DNA from: Marine Group I thaumarchaeote
GTDB taxonomy: Archaea; Thermoproteota; Nitrososphaeria; Nitrososphaerales; Nitrosopumilaceae
Length of the DNA stretch: 64,000 nucleotides
Assembly: GCA_013390905.1 (NCBI GenBank)
Contig: JACATG010000002.1
Coordinates: forward strand, 1-64,000
Direction of reading: 5' to 3'
Under the pieces are notes generated by a model, which ran no database searches, was not told where the DNA came from, and saw nothing but the letters and a program-made list of their open reading frames with translations. Below are positions 16,747-25,908 of the stretch, in pieces (position 1 is the first letter of the stretch; each line of letters opens with the position of its first letter). Position numbers and translations under genes: made by a program.

Positions 16747-17262
16747 ATGAAGAAAAAGAAAATCTATGAGGGAAAAATTTTAGGTCTTAGTGTTTATGAT
16801 GGGAAAATAGAGGGAAGAAGAGTCAAACGTGAAATAATAGAACATCGAGGTGCTGCAGCAATGCTTGCTTTTGATGAAAAAAATAAAGTAATTCTTGTTA
16901 GGCAACATAGATTTCCTCATGGATATGTTTTAGAGATTCCTGCTGGGACATTAGAGAAAAGAGAAGAGCCAATAAAATGTGCATTCAGAGAACTAGAAGA
17001 AGAGACTGGATATAGAGCAAAAAAGATGACCCCATTAATCACCTACTATCCATCAATTGGCTATAATTCTGAGATAATTCACTGTTTTCTAGCCTCAGGA
17101 TTAAAGAAAATTGCTGGTTTGAAATTAGATGATGATGAAATATTATCTGTAGTAAAAATGGATTTGCAAAAGCTACTTAGAATGATAAAATCTGGAAAAA
17201 TTCAAGATTCAAAAACAATTTGTGCAGTCTTGACTTATGCTGCTAAAAAGAAATTATACTAA
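16747..17262 (+). CDS. Nudix hydrolase, ADP-ribose pyrophosphatase-like
   Basis: The 171-aa protein holds a complete Nudix box: GTLEKREEPIKCAFRELEEE followed by TGY (G-x5-E-x7-REUxEExGU). VKREIIEHRGAAAMLAF and VRQHRFPHGYVLEIPAG upstream are typical of the ADP-ribose pyrophosphatase branch, which cleaves ADP-ribose to AMP and ribose 5-phosphate. It follows the regulator by 24 nt on the same strand. Its TAA abuts the stop of the convergent PhoU-like gene. Confidence 0.87.
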   Translation: MKKKKIYEGKILGLSVYDGKIEGRRVKREIIEHRGAAAMLAFDEKNKVILVRQHRFPHGYVLEIPAGTLEKREEPIKCAFRELEEETGYRAKKMTPLITYYPSIGYNSEIIHCFLASGLKKIAGLKLDDDEILSVVKMDLQKLLRMIKSGKIQDSKTICAVLTYAAKKKLY

Positions 17263-18243
17263 TTATTCGTTGTAGATAGGCTGTACAAGATCTACTACAT
17301 CAGCCCAAGATTTTGCTATTCTTTCAAACATATACACCACATCAAGAAAATCTATCGGAATCTGTTTTTTATTATCTAATGTAATTCTTAGTTTACTAAG
17401 TTTTTCTTGATATTTTTTATGTAGTGATATTGCTTCAATAGCCAAAAGTCTATCAGGTTTTGTAAATGCATTAATAGATTTTTCTGCAAGTTTACTAAAA
17501 TCCTTAACTACATCAAAGATTTTTTTTGAGTGTTCTTTTGATAAAGATGAGTTATAAATAAAATTTGAAAGTTCAACAATTGAATCACCTGCATTTTCAA
17601 GAAGATTTGCTGCAACTCTATAATCAATAATATCAATATTTTCTAAATTAAATGCATTAGCTAATCTTTTATCAACAAGTGTACTACGAATTAAACGGAC
17701 AAGTAAAAAATACTGTCTATTAACCTCAACATCACGTTTAGATAATGTTTGTAAATTGGACTTGTCATCTAAAATTAATCCATTTAATGCATCATCATAC
17801 ATGCCAAGAGCAATTGAGCTCATTCTTTTGAGAATTTTTTCTGGATTAAGTGTTATTGTATCTAAAAGAAATTGTGTGTTGATATGAGATGCATCTTCTT
17901 CAATGATTTCCATTCCAACTAATCTTCTCATGGAGTTACGAATTTTTTCTCTATCTTCTGCCGGAATGGTTGATTTTGAATTAATTTGAATAAGATCATA
18001 TCCTAAAAGATAAGCTCCAGTAATATTTGCGGTAATATTTTCTCCTTTGGGTAATGGGTAGGAAATTACAAGTTCTTTTGTTGGACGTGTCTCCCTATTT
18101 GCAGATATTGAAATACTATCCTGCCCGGTTTCAATTTCTACTTGATGACCTTTATCCAGATTATTTGCATCAACCCACTCTTTTGGTAGTGATACTAGAA
18201 TACTACTTCCAATTCTTTGTAGTCGTCGAATAAATTTAGCCAA
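17263..18243 (-). CDS. PhoU-like phosphate uptake regulator with AbrB-type N-terminus
   Basis: The first 50 residues form a SpoVT/AbrB swapped-hairpin domain (FIRRLQRIGSSILVSLPKEWV, then HQVEIETGQDSISI). The rest is a helical PhoU-type region. This AbrB-PhoU fusion (326 aa) is a frequent archaeal form. PhoU proteins bind metal clusters and control phosphate transport, but no phosphate transporter genes are in the window, so the regulated target is unknown. Divergent from the CoA operon. Confidence 0.8.
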   Translation of the reverse strand: MAKFIRRLQRIGSSILVSLPKEWVDANNLDKGHQVEIETGQDSISISANRETRPTKELVISYPLPKGENITANITGAYLLGYDLIQINSKSTIPAEDREKIRNSMRRLVGMEIIEEDASHINTQFLLDTITLNPEKILKRMSSIALGMYDDALNGLILDDKSNLQTLSKRDVEVNRQYFLLVRLIRSTLVDKRLANAFNLENIDIIDYRVAANLLENAGDSIVELSNFIYNSSLSKEHSKKIFDVVKDFSKLAEKSINAFTKPDRLLAIEAISLHKKYQEKLSKLRITLDNKKQIPIDFLDVVYMFERIAKSWADVVDLVQPIYNE

Positions 18244-18308
18244 TTTATACTAATTTAATTAATTTAAGCCATATTCTTATATTTTGTGTAAAATTTAAAC
18301 TAAGAACA

Positions 18309-19220
18309 ATGAAAGCTACGGCATTTTGTCCCGCTCACATCACAGGCTTTTTTAAAGCTTATTTAGATGACAATCAAAATTCTTTAGAAAATTTTGGATC
18401 TACGGGAGCTGGATTCTCAATTAAACAAGGAGTTACAACAAGAGTAAAAGTAGATACAAAAGATAATCAAGAATCAAACTTTAGAATCACAACAAAAGGA
18501 TATCAACCAGATAAAACAGATGTATCAGAATTTGTTTTAAATGAATTCTTAAAGCTTGGAAAATTTTCAAATAAGTTTTTTGATATTGAACATGAGATAT
18601 CAATTCCAGTTGGATATGGTTTAGGTTCTAGTGGTGCAGTTGCATTATCACTCTCATTTGCATTAGATCAAGCTCTTGAAACAAAATTAGATAAAACAAC
18701 AATTGGGCAAATTGCACATAATGCGGAAGTTAATTGTAAAACTGGATTGGGGGATGTTTTAGCATCATTTCATGGGGGTTTTGAAATTCGTGTAAAACCT
18801 GGTGCCCCAGGAATTGGTTGTGTCGAAAAAATCTTTACAAATGAAATCTCTGTAATTATGATATGTTTCTCTCCAATTTCTACAAATAAATTCATCAAAG
18901 AACGTTTATCTCAAATTAATGGTCTTGGTGGAAAAATGGTAAACAGATTATTAGAATCAAAAAATTATAAACATTTTCAAGATATGTCGTTAGAATTTGC
19001 AAAATTTGTTAATGTTATAACTCCAAGAATGCAAAAATTAGTTAATGAGTTATCTAAAAATAACATTAAATGTGGAATTGCATTTTTTGGAGAGACAGTT
19101 TTTTCAATGATTCCAAAAGAAGATGAAGATAGAGTTTTAGAGATTTTACAAAAGTATTCTGATGGAATAGTAATAAAATCAGAATTGGATAATAATGGAG
19201 CAAGAGTTCTTTACAATTAA
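18309..19220 (+). CDS. Pantoate kinase (archaeal CoA pathway)
   Basis: This 303-aa GHMP kinase starts KATAFCPAHITGFFKA and has the ATP loop PVGYGLGSSGAVALSLS. It matches archaeal pantoate kinase, which makes 4-phosphopantoate, replacing the bacterial order in which pantothenate is formed first. The next gene is phosphopantothenate synthetase, the enzyme using its product, and panB and coaBC follow, which strongly supports the assignment. Confidence 0.9.
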   Translation: MKATAFCPAHITGFFKAYLDDNQNSLENFGSTGAGFSIKQGVTTRVKVDTKDNQESNFRITTKGYQPDKTDVSEFVLNEFLKLGKFSNKFFDIEHEISIPVGYGLGSSGAVALSLSFALDQALETKLDKTTIGQIAHNAEVNCKTGLGDVLASFHGGFEIRVKPGAPGIGCVEKIFTNEISVIMICFSPISTNKFIKERLSQINGLGGKMVNRLLESKNYKHFQDMSLEFAKFVNVITPRMQKLVNELSKNNIKCGIAFFGETVFSMIPKEDEDRVLEILQKYSDGIVIKSELDNNGARVLYN

Positions 19221-19230
19221 TTGAAATTGC

Positions 19231-19995
19231 ATGCCTTTAATTCCTAAATCACATCCTAGAGCTAAATCACTTTTAATTCGTGAAAAACTAGTTAATGGAT
19301 TTGATAATGGATTGGTTGCAAAAGAAGGACTTTTAGCTCAAGGAAGAGGAGAAGCCTTTGATTATCTACTAGGAGAAAAAACAGGCAAGGCTGCGAAGCA
19401 GGCCATTAAGGCTGCAGCAGCACAACTTCTTTTGGCAGAAATACCTGTAATCTCAGTTAATGGAAATATTGCAGCCTTATGTCCAAAACAAATCGTAAGA
19501 CTATCAAAACAGATTAAGGCAAAACTTGAGGTAAATCTGTTTTACACTAACAAAAAGAGACAACAGGCAATAATTAGGACTCTCAAAAAGAATGGGGCAA
19601 GAGAGGTTTTAGGTACAAGTCTTACTTCATCTACAAAACTATCAGGTATTGATTCAGCTAGAAGGATTGTAGATAAAAATGGAATTTTTGCAGCTGATGT
19701 TGTAGTTGTACCTCTAGAAGATGGAGATCGAACGTTGGCACTTAGGAAGGCAGGAAAGACTGTTATTACATTTGATCTAAATCCTCTTTCTAGAACTTCA
19801 CAAACTGCCAACATTACAATTGTTGATAATGTTACACGAGCAATTGATTTGTTAATTGATGAGTCTAAAAAACTATCTAAAAAGAATCGAAAAACTCTTC
19901 AAAAAATTGTTAATAATTTTGATAATAAGAAAAATCTCACGGAAAATGTTATTCAAATAAAAAATAATCTTACAAGGAGAGCTAGAATTGCATAA
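19231..19995 (+). CDS. 4-phosphopantoate--beta-alanine ligase (phosphopantothenate synthetase)
   Basis: The 254-aa protein has the family start IPKSHPRAKSLLIREKLV, the segment PVISVNGNIAALCPKQIV, and VVVVPLEDGDRTLALRKAGK with ITFDLNPLSRTSQTA. It couples 4-phosphopantoate to beta-alanine using ATP, giving 4-phosphopantothenate. It lies 10 nt after pantoate kinase and its end overlaps panB by 8 nt, so the set is one operon. Confidence 0.92.
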   Translation: MPLIPKSHPRAKSLLIREKLVNGFDNGLVAKEGLLAQGRGEAFDYLLGEKTGKAAKQAIKAAAAQLLLAEIPVISVNGNIAALCPKQIVRLSKQIKAKLEVNLFYTNKKRQQAIIRTLKKNGAREVLGTSLTSSTKLSGIDSARRIVDKNGIFAADVVVVPLEDGDRTLALRKAGKTVITFDLNPLSRTSQTANITIVDNVTRAIDLLIDESKKLSKKNRKTLQKIVNNFDNKKNLTENVIQIKNNLTRRARIA

Positions 19996-20827
19996 AACAG
20001 TACAAGATATTCTAAATATGAAAAAAGAAAAGAAGAAAATTTCAGTAATTACAAGTTATGATTACACTCTGGCTTCTCTATGTGATAATTCAGGAATTGA
20101 TGTATTGTTAGTTGGAGATAGTGCAGGTATGGTAATGCTTGGATATGAAAATACAATTCCTGTAACGATGGATCAAATGTGTATGTTTACAGAAGCAGTT
20201 AGTAGAGCAAGAAAGAATTCGTTATTGGTATCAGATTTACCATTTATGTCATACCAAGCAAGTATAGAAGATGCTATCAATAATTCTGGTAGACTAATCA
20301 AAGCAGGAGCTGATGCTGTAAAACTTGAAGGTGGTTCAGTAATGGCTGAGACAATTAGTGCAATTGTGGATGTAGGAATTCCAGTAATGGGTCATATTGG
20401 ATTACAACCTCAAACAACAGTGCTTTCACAGGGGTACAAAGTACAAGGAAAAACAAAAGACACAGCAATGAGGTTAATTGAGGATGCAAAAGAGCTTGAA
20501 GAAGCAGGTGTGTTTAGTATTGCATTAGAAATGGTCACTCATGAGGTAGCAAAGATAATCTCTGAAACTGTTAGTATACCTACAATTGGAATTGGTTCAG
20601 GAGTAGGTTGTGATGGACAAGTACTAGTTGTTCAAGATTTGTTAGGAATGTACGATAAGATAAAACCAAAATTTGCAAAAAGATACATGAATTTATCTGA
20701 AGATATTGTAAAATCACTTAAAATTTTTAAAAAGGATGTGGAATCAGGTGTGTTTCCTGCAGCAGAGCACTGGTTCTCAATGAGTGAAGAAGAGTTAAAA
20801 AAATTACGTGAACAAATTGGCAGCTAA
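19988..20827 (+). CDS. panB: 3-methyl-2-oxobutanoate hydroxymethyltransferase
   Basis: The 279-aa TIM-barrel protein shows PanB motifs: ISVITSYDYTLASLCD, VLLVGDSAGMVMLGYENT, KLEGGSVMAETI, VMGHIGLQPQT and IPTIGIGSGVGCDGQVLV. It transfers a one-carbon unit to ketoisovalerate to make ketopantoate, the first dedicated CoA step. The start is TTG inside the end of the preceding gene (8-nt overlap). Ketopantoate reductase (PanE) is not in the window. Confidence 0.95.
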   Translation: MHKTVQDILNMKKEKKKISVITSYDYTLASLCDNSGIDVLLVGDSAGMVMLGYENTIPVTMDQMCMFTEAVSRARKNSLLVSDLPFMSYQASIEDAINNSGRLIKAGADAVKLEGGSVMAETISAIVDVGIPVMGHIGLQPQTTVLSQGYKVQGKTKDTAMRLIEDAKELEEAGVFSIALEMVTHEVAKIISETVSIPTIGIGSGVGCDGQVLVVQDLLGMYDKIKPKFAKRYMNLSEDIVKSLKIFKKDVESGVFPAAEHWFSMSEEELKKLREQIGS

Positions 20828-22070
20828 AAAGAAGATAAAGAAAAGAGAACATCCATCTTTAGATATTGTTAGTTCATATGGTGTAGAATTATCTGGAAAA
20901 AGAATTGTACTTTGTGTTGCAGGAAGTGTTGCAGCATACAAAGCAATTGAACTTGCAAGATTACTTATGAGACATGGAGCAGATGTGACATGTGTAACAA
21001 GTAATGCTGCTACAAAATTAATACAGCCTGATTATTTCAAATGGGCTACTGGAAATGAGGTAATTACAAAACTTACAGGTGAACTAGAACATATTAGATT
21101 AGCAGATTATAATCAATCAGATCTAATAATTGTATATCCTGCTACTGCTAATACATTAGGAAAATTAGCAAATGGTATTGATGATACACCAATTTCTACT
21201 GTACTTACTGTAGGGTTTGGATCAAAGATTCCAATTTTAATGTGTTTAGCGATGCATGATTCAATGTATGCGAATTCAGCTGTAAAAAAAAATATACAAT
21301 TTCTAAAAAATAAAATTGAGTTTATTTCTCCTCAAATGATTGAAGGAAAAGCAAAAGCTCCAGAACCAGAAGATGTTTTAGAATATATTCTAAAGAAATT
21401 TGGATTCTCATCAGCATTAAAGAATAAAAAAGTGTTAATGACTGCAGGACCAACAATTGAACATATAGATCCTGTTCGAGTAATTACAAATCAAAGTACA
21501 GGAAAAACAGGACTAAGTTTAGCGTCTGAATTAATTTCTGCAGGAGCCAAAGTTACTCTTGTTTATGGTCCTGGAGAAGAAAAACCCCCTAATGGTGCAA
21601 AGATTATCAATGTTTTATCTAGCAAAGAAATGCTCAATGCTGTTAAAACAGAATTAAAGAAAAAATTTGACATTGTAATAATGACTGCAGCAGTTGCAGA
21701 TTATATCCCAACAAATCCAAGCAAGAAAAAGATCAAAAGTTCAAAAGATAAAATAGAAATTAGTCTCAAAAAAGCACCAAAAATTATAGATCAAATCAAA
21801 AAATTTCAAAAAAATGTATTGTTAGTAGGCTTCAAGGCAGAGACAAATCTAACAAAAAATCAATTAATCAAATCCGCTCAAAAAAAATTAAAAGAATCAT
21901 CTTCAGATATGATAGTAGCAAACGACATTGGTTCATCAAGATATAAGAAAAATCCTCAGAACAATCAGGTAATTATTGTAGATACTGAGAAAGTTGTTAT
22001 GTCAAAATGGATGAATAAACAAAAAATTGCAAAGTTTATCAAAAAACAAATTGAACAAAAAATAAAATGA
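20808..22070 (+). CDS. coaBC: Bifunctional phosphopantothenoylcysteine decarboxylase/synthetase
   Basis: The 420-aa fusion has the CoaC flavoprotein half (residues 30-200; LCVAGSVAAYKAIELARLL, PATANTLGKLANGIDD) and the CoaB ligase half (from about 205; LMTAGPTIEHIDPVRVITNQ then STGKTG). It adds cysteine to phosphopantothenate and decarboxylates the product to phosphopantetheine. The GTG start overlaps panB by 20 nt. The N-terminus has a lysine-rich extension of about 25 residues. Confidence 0.94.
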   Translation: MNKLAAKKKIKKREHPSLDIVSSYGVELSGKRIVLCVAGSVAAYKAIELARLLMRHGADVTCVTSNAATKLIQPDYFKWATGNEVITKLTGELEHIRLADYNQSDLIIVYPATANTLGKLANGIDDTPISTVLTVGFGSKIPILMCLAMHDSMYANSAVKKNIQFLKNKIEFISPQMIEGKAKAPEPEDVLEYILKKFGFSSALKNKKVLMTAGPTIEHIDPVRVITNQSTGKTGLSLASELISAGAKVTLVYGPGEEKPPNGAKIINVLSSKEMLNAVKTELKKKFDIVIMTAAVADYIPTNPSKKKIKSSKDKIEISLKKAPKIIDQIKKFQKNVLLVGFKAETNLTKNQLIKSAQKKLKESSSDMIVANDIGSSRYKKNPQNNQVIIVDTEKVVMSKWMNKQKIAKFIKKQIEQKIK

Positions 22071-22909
22071 AACTCAAGCATTCTGAATACAAACAAAGAA
22101 CCATGAAAATTTGGAATGAAGTTGCTCCTCGTTATCATAAAAGATGGGCCAGTGTAAGTGTAGGACCATTTCAGAGCACTGCAAAATTAATAGAATTGGT
22201 AGATATCAACAAAGGTAACAAAGTTTTAGATCTTGCATGTGGTACAGGTGTAGTAACAAAAAAAATTCGAAGTAAGGTTGGTAATTCAGGATATGTTATA
22301 GGTGCTGATACTTCAATCACTGCAATTAAAATAGCAAAAAAGTGGAATGAAAGAAAATCAAATTTAGATTTTGTAAATATTGATGCAGAAAAGTTTTATT
22401 TTTCAAAAAAATTTGATATTGTTACTTGTCAGTATGCACTGTTCTTCTTTCCAAATGCACAAAAAGCATTAAAAAATATAAGAAATAGCCTCAAAAAATC
22501 AGGCAAAATAGGAATTTCTGTTCACGGGAGAAAAGAGAGAGTTCCTTTTTTTAGCAGTATTTTAGATTCAGTGACTCAATACATCCCAGATTATATCCCT
22601 CCTGGTGCACCAAATCTTGATAGATTTGGTACAAAATCTGCATTAAAAAAAGAGATCAGTAGAGCAGGATTCTCAAAAATATCTGTAAAAGAATTTGTTT
22701 TTCATTACAGTCCTGGAAAATTTGAAGATTATTGGAGAAATTATATCAAATACATTCCAAAACCTCTAAAAGAAAAGCTAGATGGATTAGATTATTCAAA
22801 AAGAAAACAATTGAAACAATTAGTAAAAGAGAAAACAATTCAATACACAAAGAAGAATGGTGAAATTCTATTTCCATGGCAAGTTTTAATTTTAACTGCA
22901 AAATACTAG
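22067..22909 (+). CDS. Class I SAM-dependent methyltransferase (UbiE-like)
   Basis: The 280-aa protein has a Rossmann methyltransferase core: KVLDLACGTGVVTKKI (motif I), GADTSITAIKIAKKW (II), DFVNIDAEKF and FDIVTCQYALFFFPN (IV). The overall layout resembles the UbiE/MenG group, but the substrate cannot be told from sequence. The ATG overlaps the coaBC stop (ATGA), so it belongs to the CoA operon's transcript. Confidence 0.8.
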   Translation: MKLKHSEYKQRTMKIWNEVAPRYHKRWASVSVGPFQSTAKLIELVDINKGNKVLDLACGTGVVTKKIRSKVGNSGYVIGADTSITAIKIAKKWNERKSNLDFVNIDAEKFYFSKKFDIVTCQYALFFFPNAQKALKNIRNSLKKSGKIGISVHGRKERVPFFSSILDSVTQYIPDYIPPGAPNLDRFGTKSALKKEISRAGFSKISVKEFVFHYSPGKFEDYWRNYIKYIPKPLKEKLDGLDYSKRKQLKQLVKEKTIQYTKKNGEILFPWQVLILTAKY

Positions 22910-22927
22910 AAAATCGGAGAGATAGAA

Positions 22928-23410
22928 ATGGGTAAAGATAGAAAAGAGAAAGAAGAAAAACCAAAAAAGAATGATTTTAAAGCATTTCTTAAAAAAAGAG
23001 CACCAATTTATCTCGGTATAATTGGATTGTTCATGTTATTTGTAGTTCCTGATTTAATGAAAGGGGATTTAGAGAGTAGTTTTCCAGAACTTTCATCTGA
23101 AGAACAACAAGTTGTTGATATCTTAATGGGGTATAATGGACCAAATGAATCTGGATTAACTGTAATGGATGCAATTTCAATGAAAATTAGCGAAGAATAT
23201 CCAGATGAAAAAATTTACGACAACAAAAAAACCAATGTAGAACTAATTGTATCAAGTGTAGGTTCAGAAGAGTATCAAGTTGTTTTGAATTTTGAGTCAC
23301 ATAAAGGAGAAATGAATTATAATTGGAATGTAGATATGACTTCTGGAAAAATTACATCAAATAATCAAGAATCAAAATACATCATTAATTTAGTAGACTT
23401 TTATGATTAG
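22928..23410 (+). CDS. Hypothetical membrane-anchored protein, 160 aa
   Basis: A lysine/glutamate-rich N-terminus (DRKEKEEKPKKNDFKAFLKKR) precedes one membrane helix (YLGIIGLFMLFVVPDLM). The remaining 110 residues form a small alpha/beta domain outside the cell. GGAGAG lies 8 nt upstream as a ribosome site. Last gene of the CoA/methyltransferase run, convergent with the M24 peptidase. Not recognised. Confidence 0.65.
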   Translation: MGKDRKEKEEKPKKNDFKAFLKKRAPIYLGIIGLFMLFVVPDLMKGDLESSFPELSSEEQQVVDILMGYNGPNESGLTVMDAISMKISEEYPDEKIYDNKKTNVELIVSSVGSEEYQVVLNFESHKGEMNYNWNVDMTSGKITSNNQESKYIINLVDFYD

Positions 23411-23412
23411 GC

Positions 23413-24477
23413 TCAAATTGTAACTAAATCTTTAGTAAATTTGTGCATTACAATTGGCAGATCTCTTACAATTAGTGAATCTTCTATTCTAATTCCAAAT
23501 TTGTTTTCAATATAGATTCCTGGTTCTACAGTAATTGCCATATTTTCTTTTAATTTTGTATCACTTTTAGAAGAAACAGTTGGAAGTTCATGTACTTCTA
23601 ATCCAATTCCATGACCAGTAGAATGAATAAAGTATTGACCATAGTTTTTTTCTTCAATGTATTTTCTACATGCAGAATCTACATCTTTACAATCTACATT
23701 TAGTTTAACAGCTTTTAGACCAAGTTTTTGAGATTCTTTAACAATTTCATAAGCTTCATTTGCTTGAGTTGAAATTTTTCCAAGTGCAAATGTTCTAGTC
23801 GCATCAGAAACATATCCCTTGTATCTTAATGTAAGATCAGTTACTACAAGATCACCATTTTTGAATTTTCTTTGACTAACTTGAGCATGTGGTAAAGCAC
23901 CGTTAGGACCTCCAGCAATAATTAGAGGGTTAAGTGTAGATTTGTATCCAGTATCAAACATTTGTTGTTCCATTGCATATTTCATCAAAATTGTTTGTAA
24001 TTCTGATTCTTTTTGACCAACTTTCATCTTTTTTGAACAAATCTCAAACATTTCATCTATGATTTTAGAAGCTTTTTTGAGTATTTGGATTTCTTTTTCG
24101 TCTTTAATTATACGAGAATTATAAAATGGTTCTGTAGATGATTTTATTTTTGGAATAGATTTCTTCAGAGATATCATAATAGAATAATTTTGGCAATCAG
24201 TACAAATACGATTTTTCTTTATTTTTTCTATAAGCGATGAAATTAAGCCAGTTCCACGTTCTGCTGTAATTACATCACAGTCTTGAGATTCTCCTTTTGC
24301 TCTTCCCACTTCAAGTTCTGGAGCAATGATAGTTGTTTTTCCATTTTTTTCAAGTAATCCTACTGCCTCACCCCAAAATCCAGTCATGTAAAACAAGTTC
24401 TCAGGCTCAAATGTAACTAGTGTATCACAGCCGATCTTTTGTGCATATTTTAAAAGATTTTTTCTACGCTGTTTCAT
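23413..24477 (-). CDS. pepQ: M24-family aminopeptidase (Xaa-Pro type)
   Basis: The 354-aa protein has an N-terminal creatinase-like domain (about 1-120) and a pita-bread M24 domain with the five metal ligands in order: Asp in VVTDLTLRYKGYVSDATRTF (two Asp), His in HSTGHGIGLEVHE, Glu in VEPGIYIE and Glu in IRIEDSLIV. It removes or cleaves N-terminal residues before proline. The gene symbol follows the family and is approximate. Divergent from the PP-loop gene. Confidence 0.88.
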   Translation of the reverse strand: MKQRRKNLLKYAQKIGCDTLVTFEPENLFYMTGFWGEAVGLLEKNGKTTIIAPELEVGRAKGESQDCDVITAERGTGLISSLIEKIKKNRICTDCQNYSIMISLKKSIPKIKSSTEPFYNSRIIKDEKEIQILKKASKIIDEMFEICSKKMKVGQKESELQTILMKYAMEQQMFDTGYKSTLNPLIIAGGPNGALPHAQVSQRKFKNGDLVVTDLTLRYKGYVSDATRTFALGKISTQANEAYEIVKESQKLGLKAVKLNVDCKDVDSACRKYIEEKNYGQYFIHSTGHGIGLEVHELPTVSSKSDTKLKENMAITVEPGIYIENKFGIRIEDSLIVRDLPIVMHKFTKDLVTI

Positions 24478-24548
24478 ACAAAAAAATCTCTGTTTCTCAA
24501 TTTATGTATGATGTAAAGTTTGTATATGGAAATTTTGATTGGATCTTT

Positions 24549-25556
24549 ATGACAGAAGAAAAGAAGAAAGTAGTTGCATTACTATCAGGAGGGTTAGATA
24601 GTCAACTTGCAGTAAGAATGATGCAAGAGCAAGGTTTTGAAGTTTCAGCTGTTGCAATAAAAACTCCTTTTTGTGATTTTGATTGTGGGAGAGGATGTGG
24701 GTTTGAAATTAGAGAAAGAGCTGATGATCTTAATATTAATTTAAAGACAGTTTATCTTGGTGATGAATACATTGAGATGTTAAAACATCCAAAACATGGA
24801 ATCGGTGCTGGTTTTAATCCATGTGTTGATTGTAGAACAATGATGTTTGATGCAGCAAAAAAACACATGGAAGAAATTGGTGCAGAGTTTATTATTTCAG
24901 GTGAAGTATTAGGTCAACGTCCAATGAGTCAACATGCACCATCATTACATATTATTGAAAAAGAATCAAATTTAACTGGAAAAATTGTTAGACCGTTATC
25001 TGCTGGATTATTACCACCAACAGATGCTGAAAAAGATGGTTTGATCAAAAGAGAAAATCTTGGAATGATTAAAGGAAGACAAAGAAAAATTCAAATACAA
25101 ATGGCTAAAGAATATGGAATTGAAAATCCACCAAATGCAGGTGGTGGTTGTTTATTAACAGAGCCACAATTTGGAATTAAAGCTAAAGATTTGTTTGATC
25201 ATATGGAAACTCCAACAATTAATGAAATTGATTTGTTAAAAATTGGAAGACATTTTAGATTAGATGAGAAAACAAAATTTGTTGTAGGAAGAAATAAAGA
25301 TGAAAATGAAATGATTAAAGCATTAGCATTACCTGGTGATATTTTACTTGAAGCTAAAGATTACGTAGGACCAGTTTCAATTTTACGTGGTAAGAATGCA
25401 AAGTTACATGTAGAATTTGCATCAGCTGTAACTCTAAGATATTCAGATGCACCAAAAACTGAACACAGTATTGTTTCTGTTAAAAATAGAGATTCAACTG
25501 ATGAAGTTAGTTCAGAATGTGCTAAAGAACAATCTTATATCAAATTTAGAATGTAG
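24549..25556 (+). CDS. PP-loop ATPase, tRNA-thiolation (MnmA/ThiI)-like
   Basis: From ATG 24549 the product is 335 aa. It opens with VVALLSGGLDSQLAVRMM, the SGGxDS PP-loop that adenylates the substrate. Cysteines follow in a loop FCDFDCGRGCGF, and NPCVDCRTMMFD and GGGCLLT supply more. This is the archaeal group often annotated as tRNA 2-thiouridylate-related. The cysteine clusters could carry sulfur or an Fe-S cluster. The long upstream frame was trimmed because a TATA-like GTATATG sits about 25 nt before the chosen ATG. Confidence 0.82.
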   Translation: MTEEKKKVVALLSGGLDSQLAVRMMQEQGFEVSAVAIKTPFCDFDCGRGCGFEIRERADDLNINLKTVYLGDEYIEMLKHPKHGIGAGFNPCVDCRTMMFDAAKKHMEEIGAEFIISGEVLGQRPMSQHAPSLHIIEKESNLTGKIVRPLSAGLLPPTDAEKDGLIKRENLGMIKGRQRKIQIQMAKEYGIENPPNAGGGCLLTEPQFGIKAKDLFDHMETPTINEIDLLKIGRHFRLDEKTKFVVGRNKDENEMIKALALPGDILLEAKDYVGPVSILRGKNAKLHVEFASAVTLRYSDAPKTEHSIVSVKNRDSTDEVSSECAKEQSYIKFRM

Positions 25557-25629
25557 GCATGAAATTTTTTAAAAATTAGTTAGAACTAAGGAAGAGTTTT
25601 TGTGGGAGTAGATCGCATTTTCGTCAAGG

Positions 25630-25908
25630 ATGCAAAAACAAGAAACCCCCACATATCTAAAGGCTATAACGATTAGAGACATCAGTGATGTTCATTCTAT
25701 CAAAGAAGATATCAAAAAGGGTATGATTTTGATTCTGAGAGTTACACCATTAGCACACAAGGATGTGGATCAACTTCGGAAAGTAGTTGAAGAGTTGTAT
25801 TCTATTGCAAAAGCTGCTGGTGCAGATATTGCAAGATTAGGAGAAGAGAGAATTATTATTGCTCCATCTGGTGTAAAGATCTGGAAACCAGAATACGATC
25901 TAAAATAA
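25630..25908 (+). CDS. sepF: SepF-like cell division protein
   Basis: The 92-aa protein matches the SepF core (DUF552): YLKAITIRDISDVHSIKEDI, GMILILRVTPLAHKD, and an ending with ERIIIAPSGVKIWKP. Archaeal SepF anchors FtsZ to the membrane through an amphipathic N-terminal helix. Here the N-terminus before the core is only about 8 residues, so that helix is short or missing. Neither FtsZ nor the Cdv genes are in this window. The 3' end overlaps the convergent aCPSF1 gene by 9 bp. Confidence 0.85.
   Translation: MQKQETPTYLKAITIRDISDVHSIKEDIKKGMILILRVTPLAHKDVDQLRKVVEELYSIAKAAGADIARLGEERIIIAPSGVKIWKPEYDLK

Noticed and set aside
24420-24548. N-terminal extension of the PP-loop gene
   Set aside because: It lies inside the divergent M24 peptidase gene, and the family start VVALLSGG begins right after ATG 24549.
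25602-25680. GTG start before sepF
   Set aside because: It is in another frame and reaches a stop after about 22 codons.
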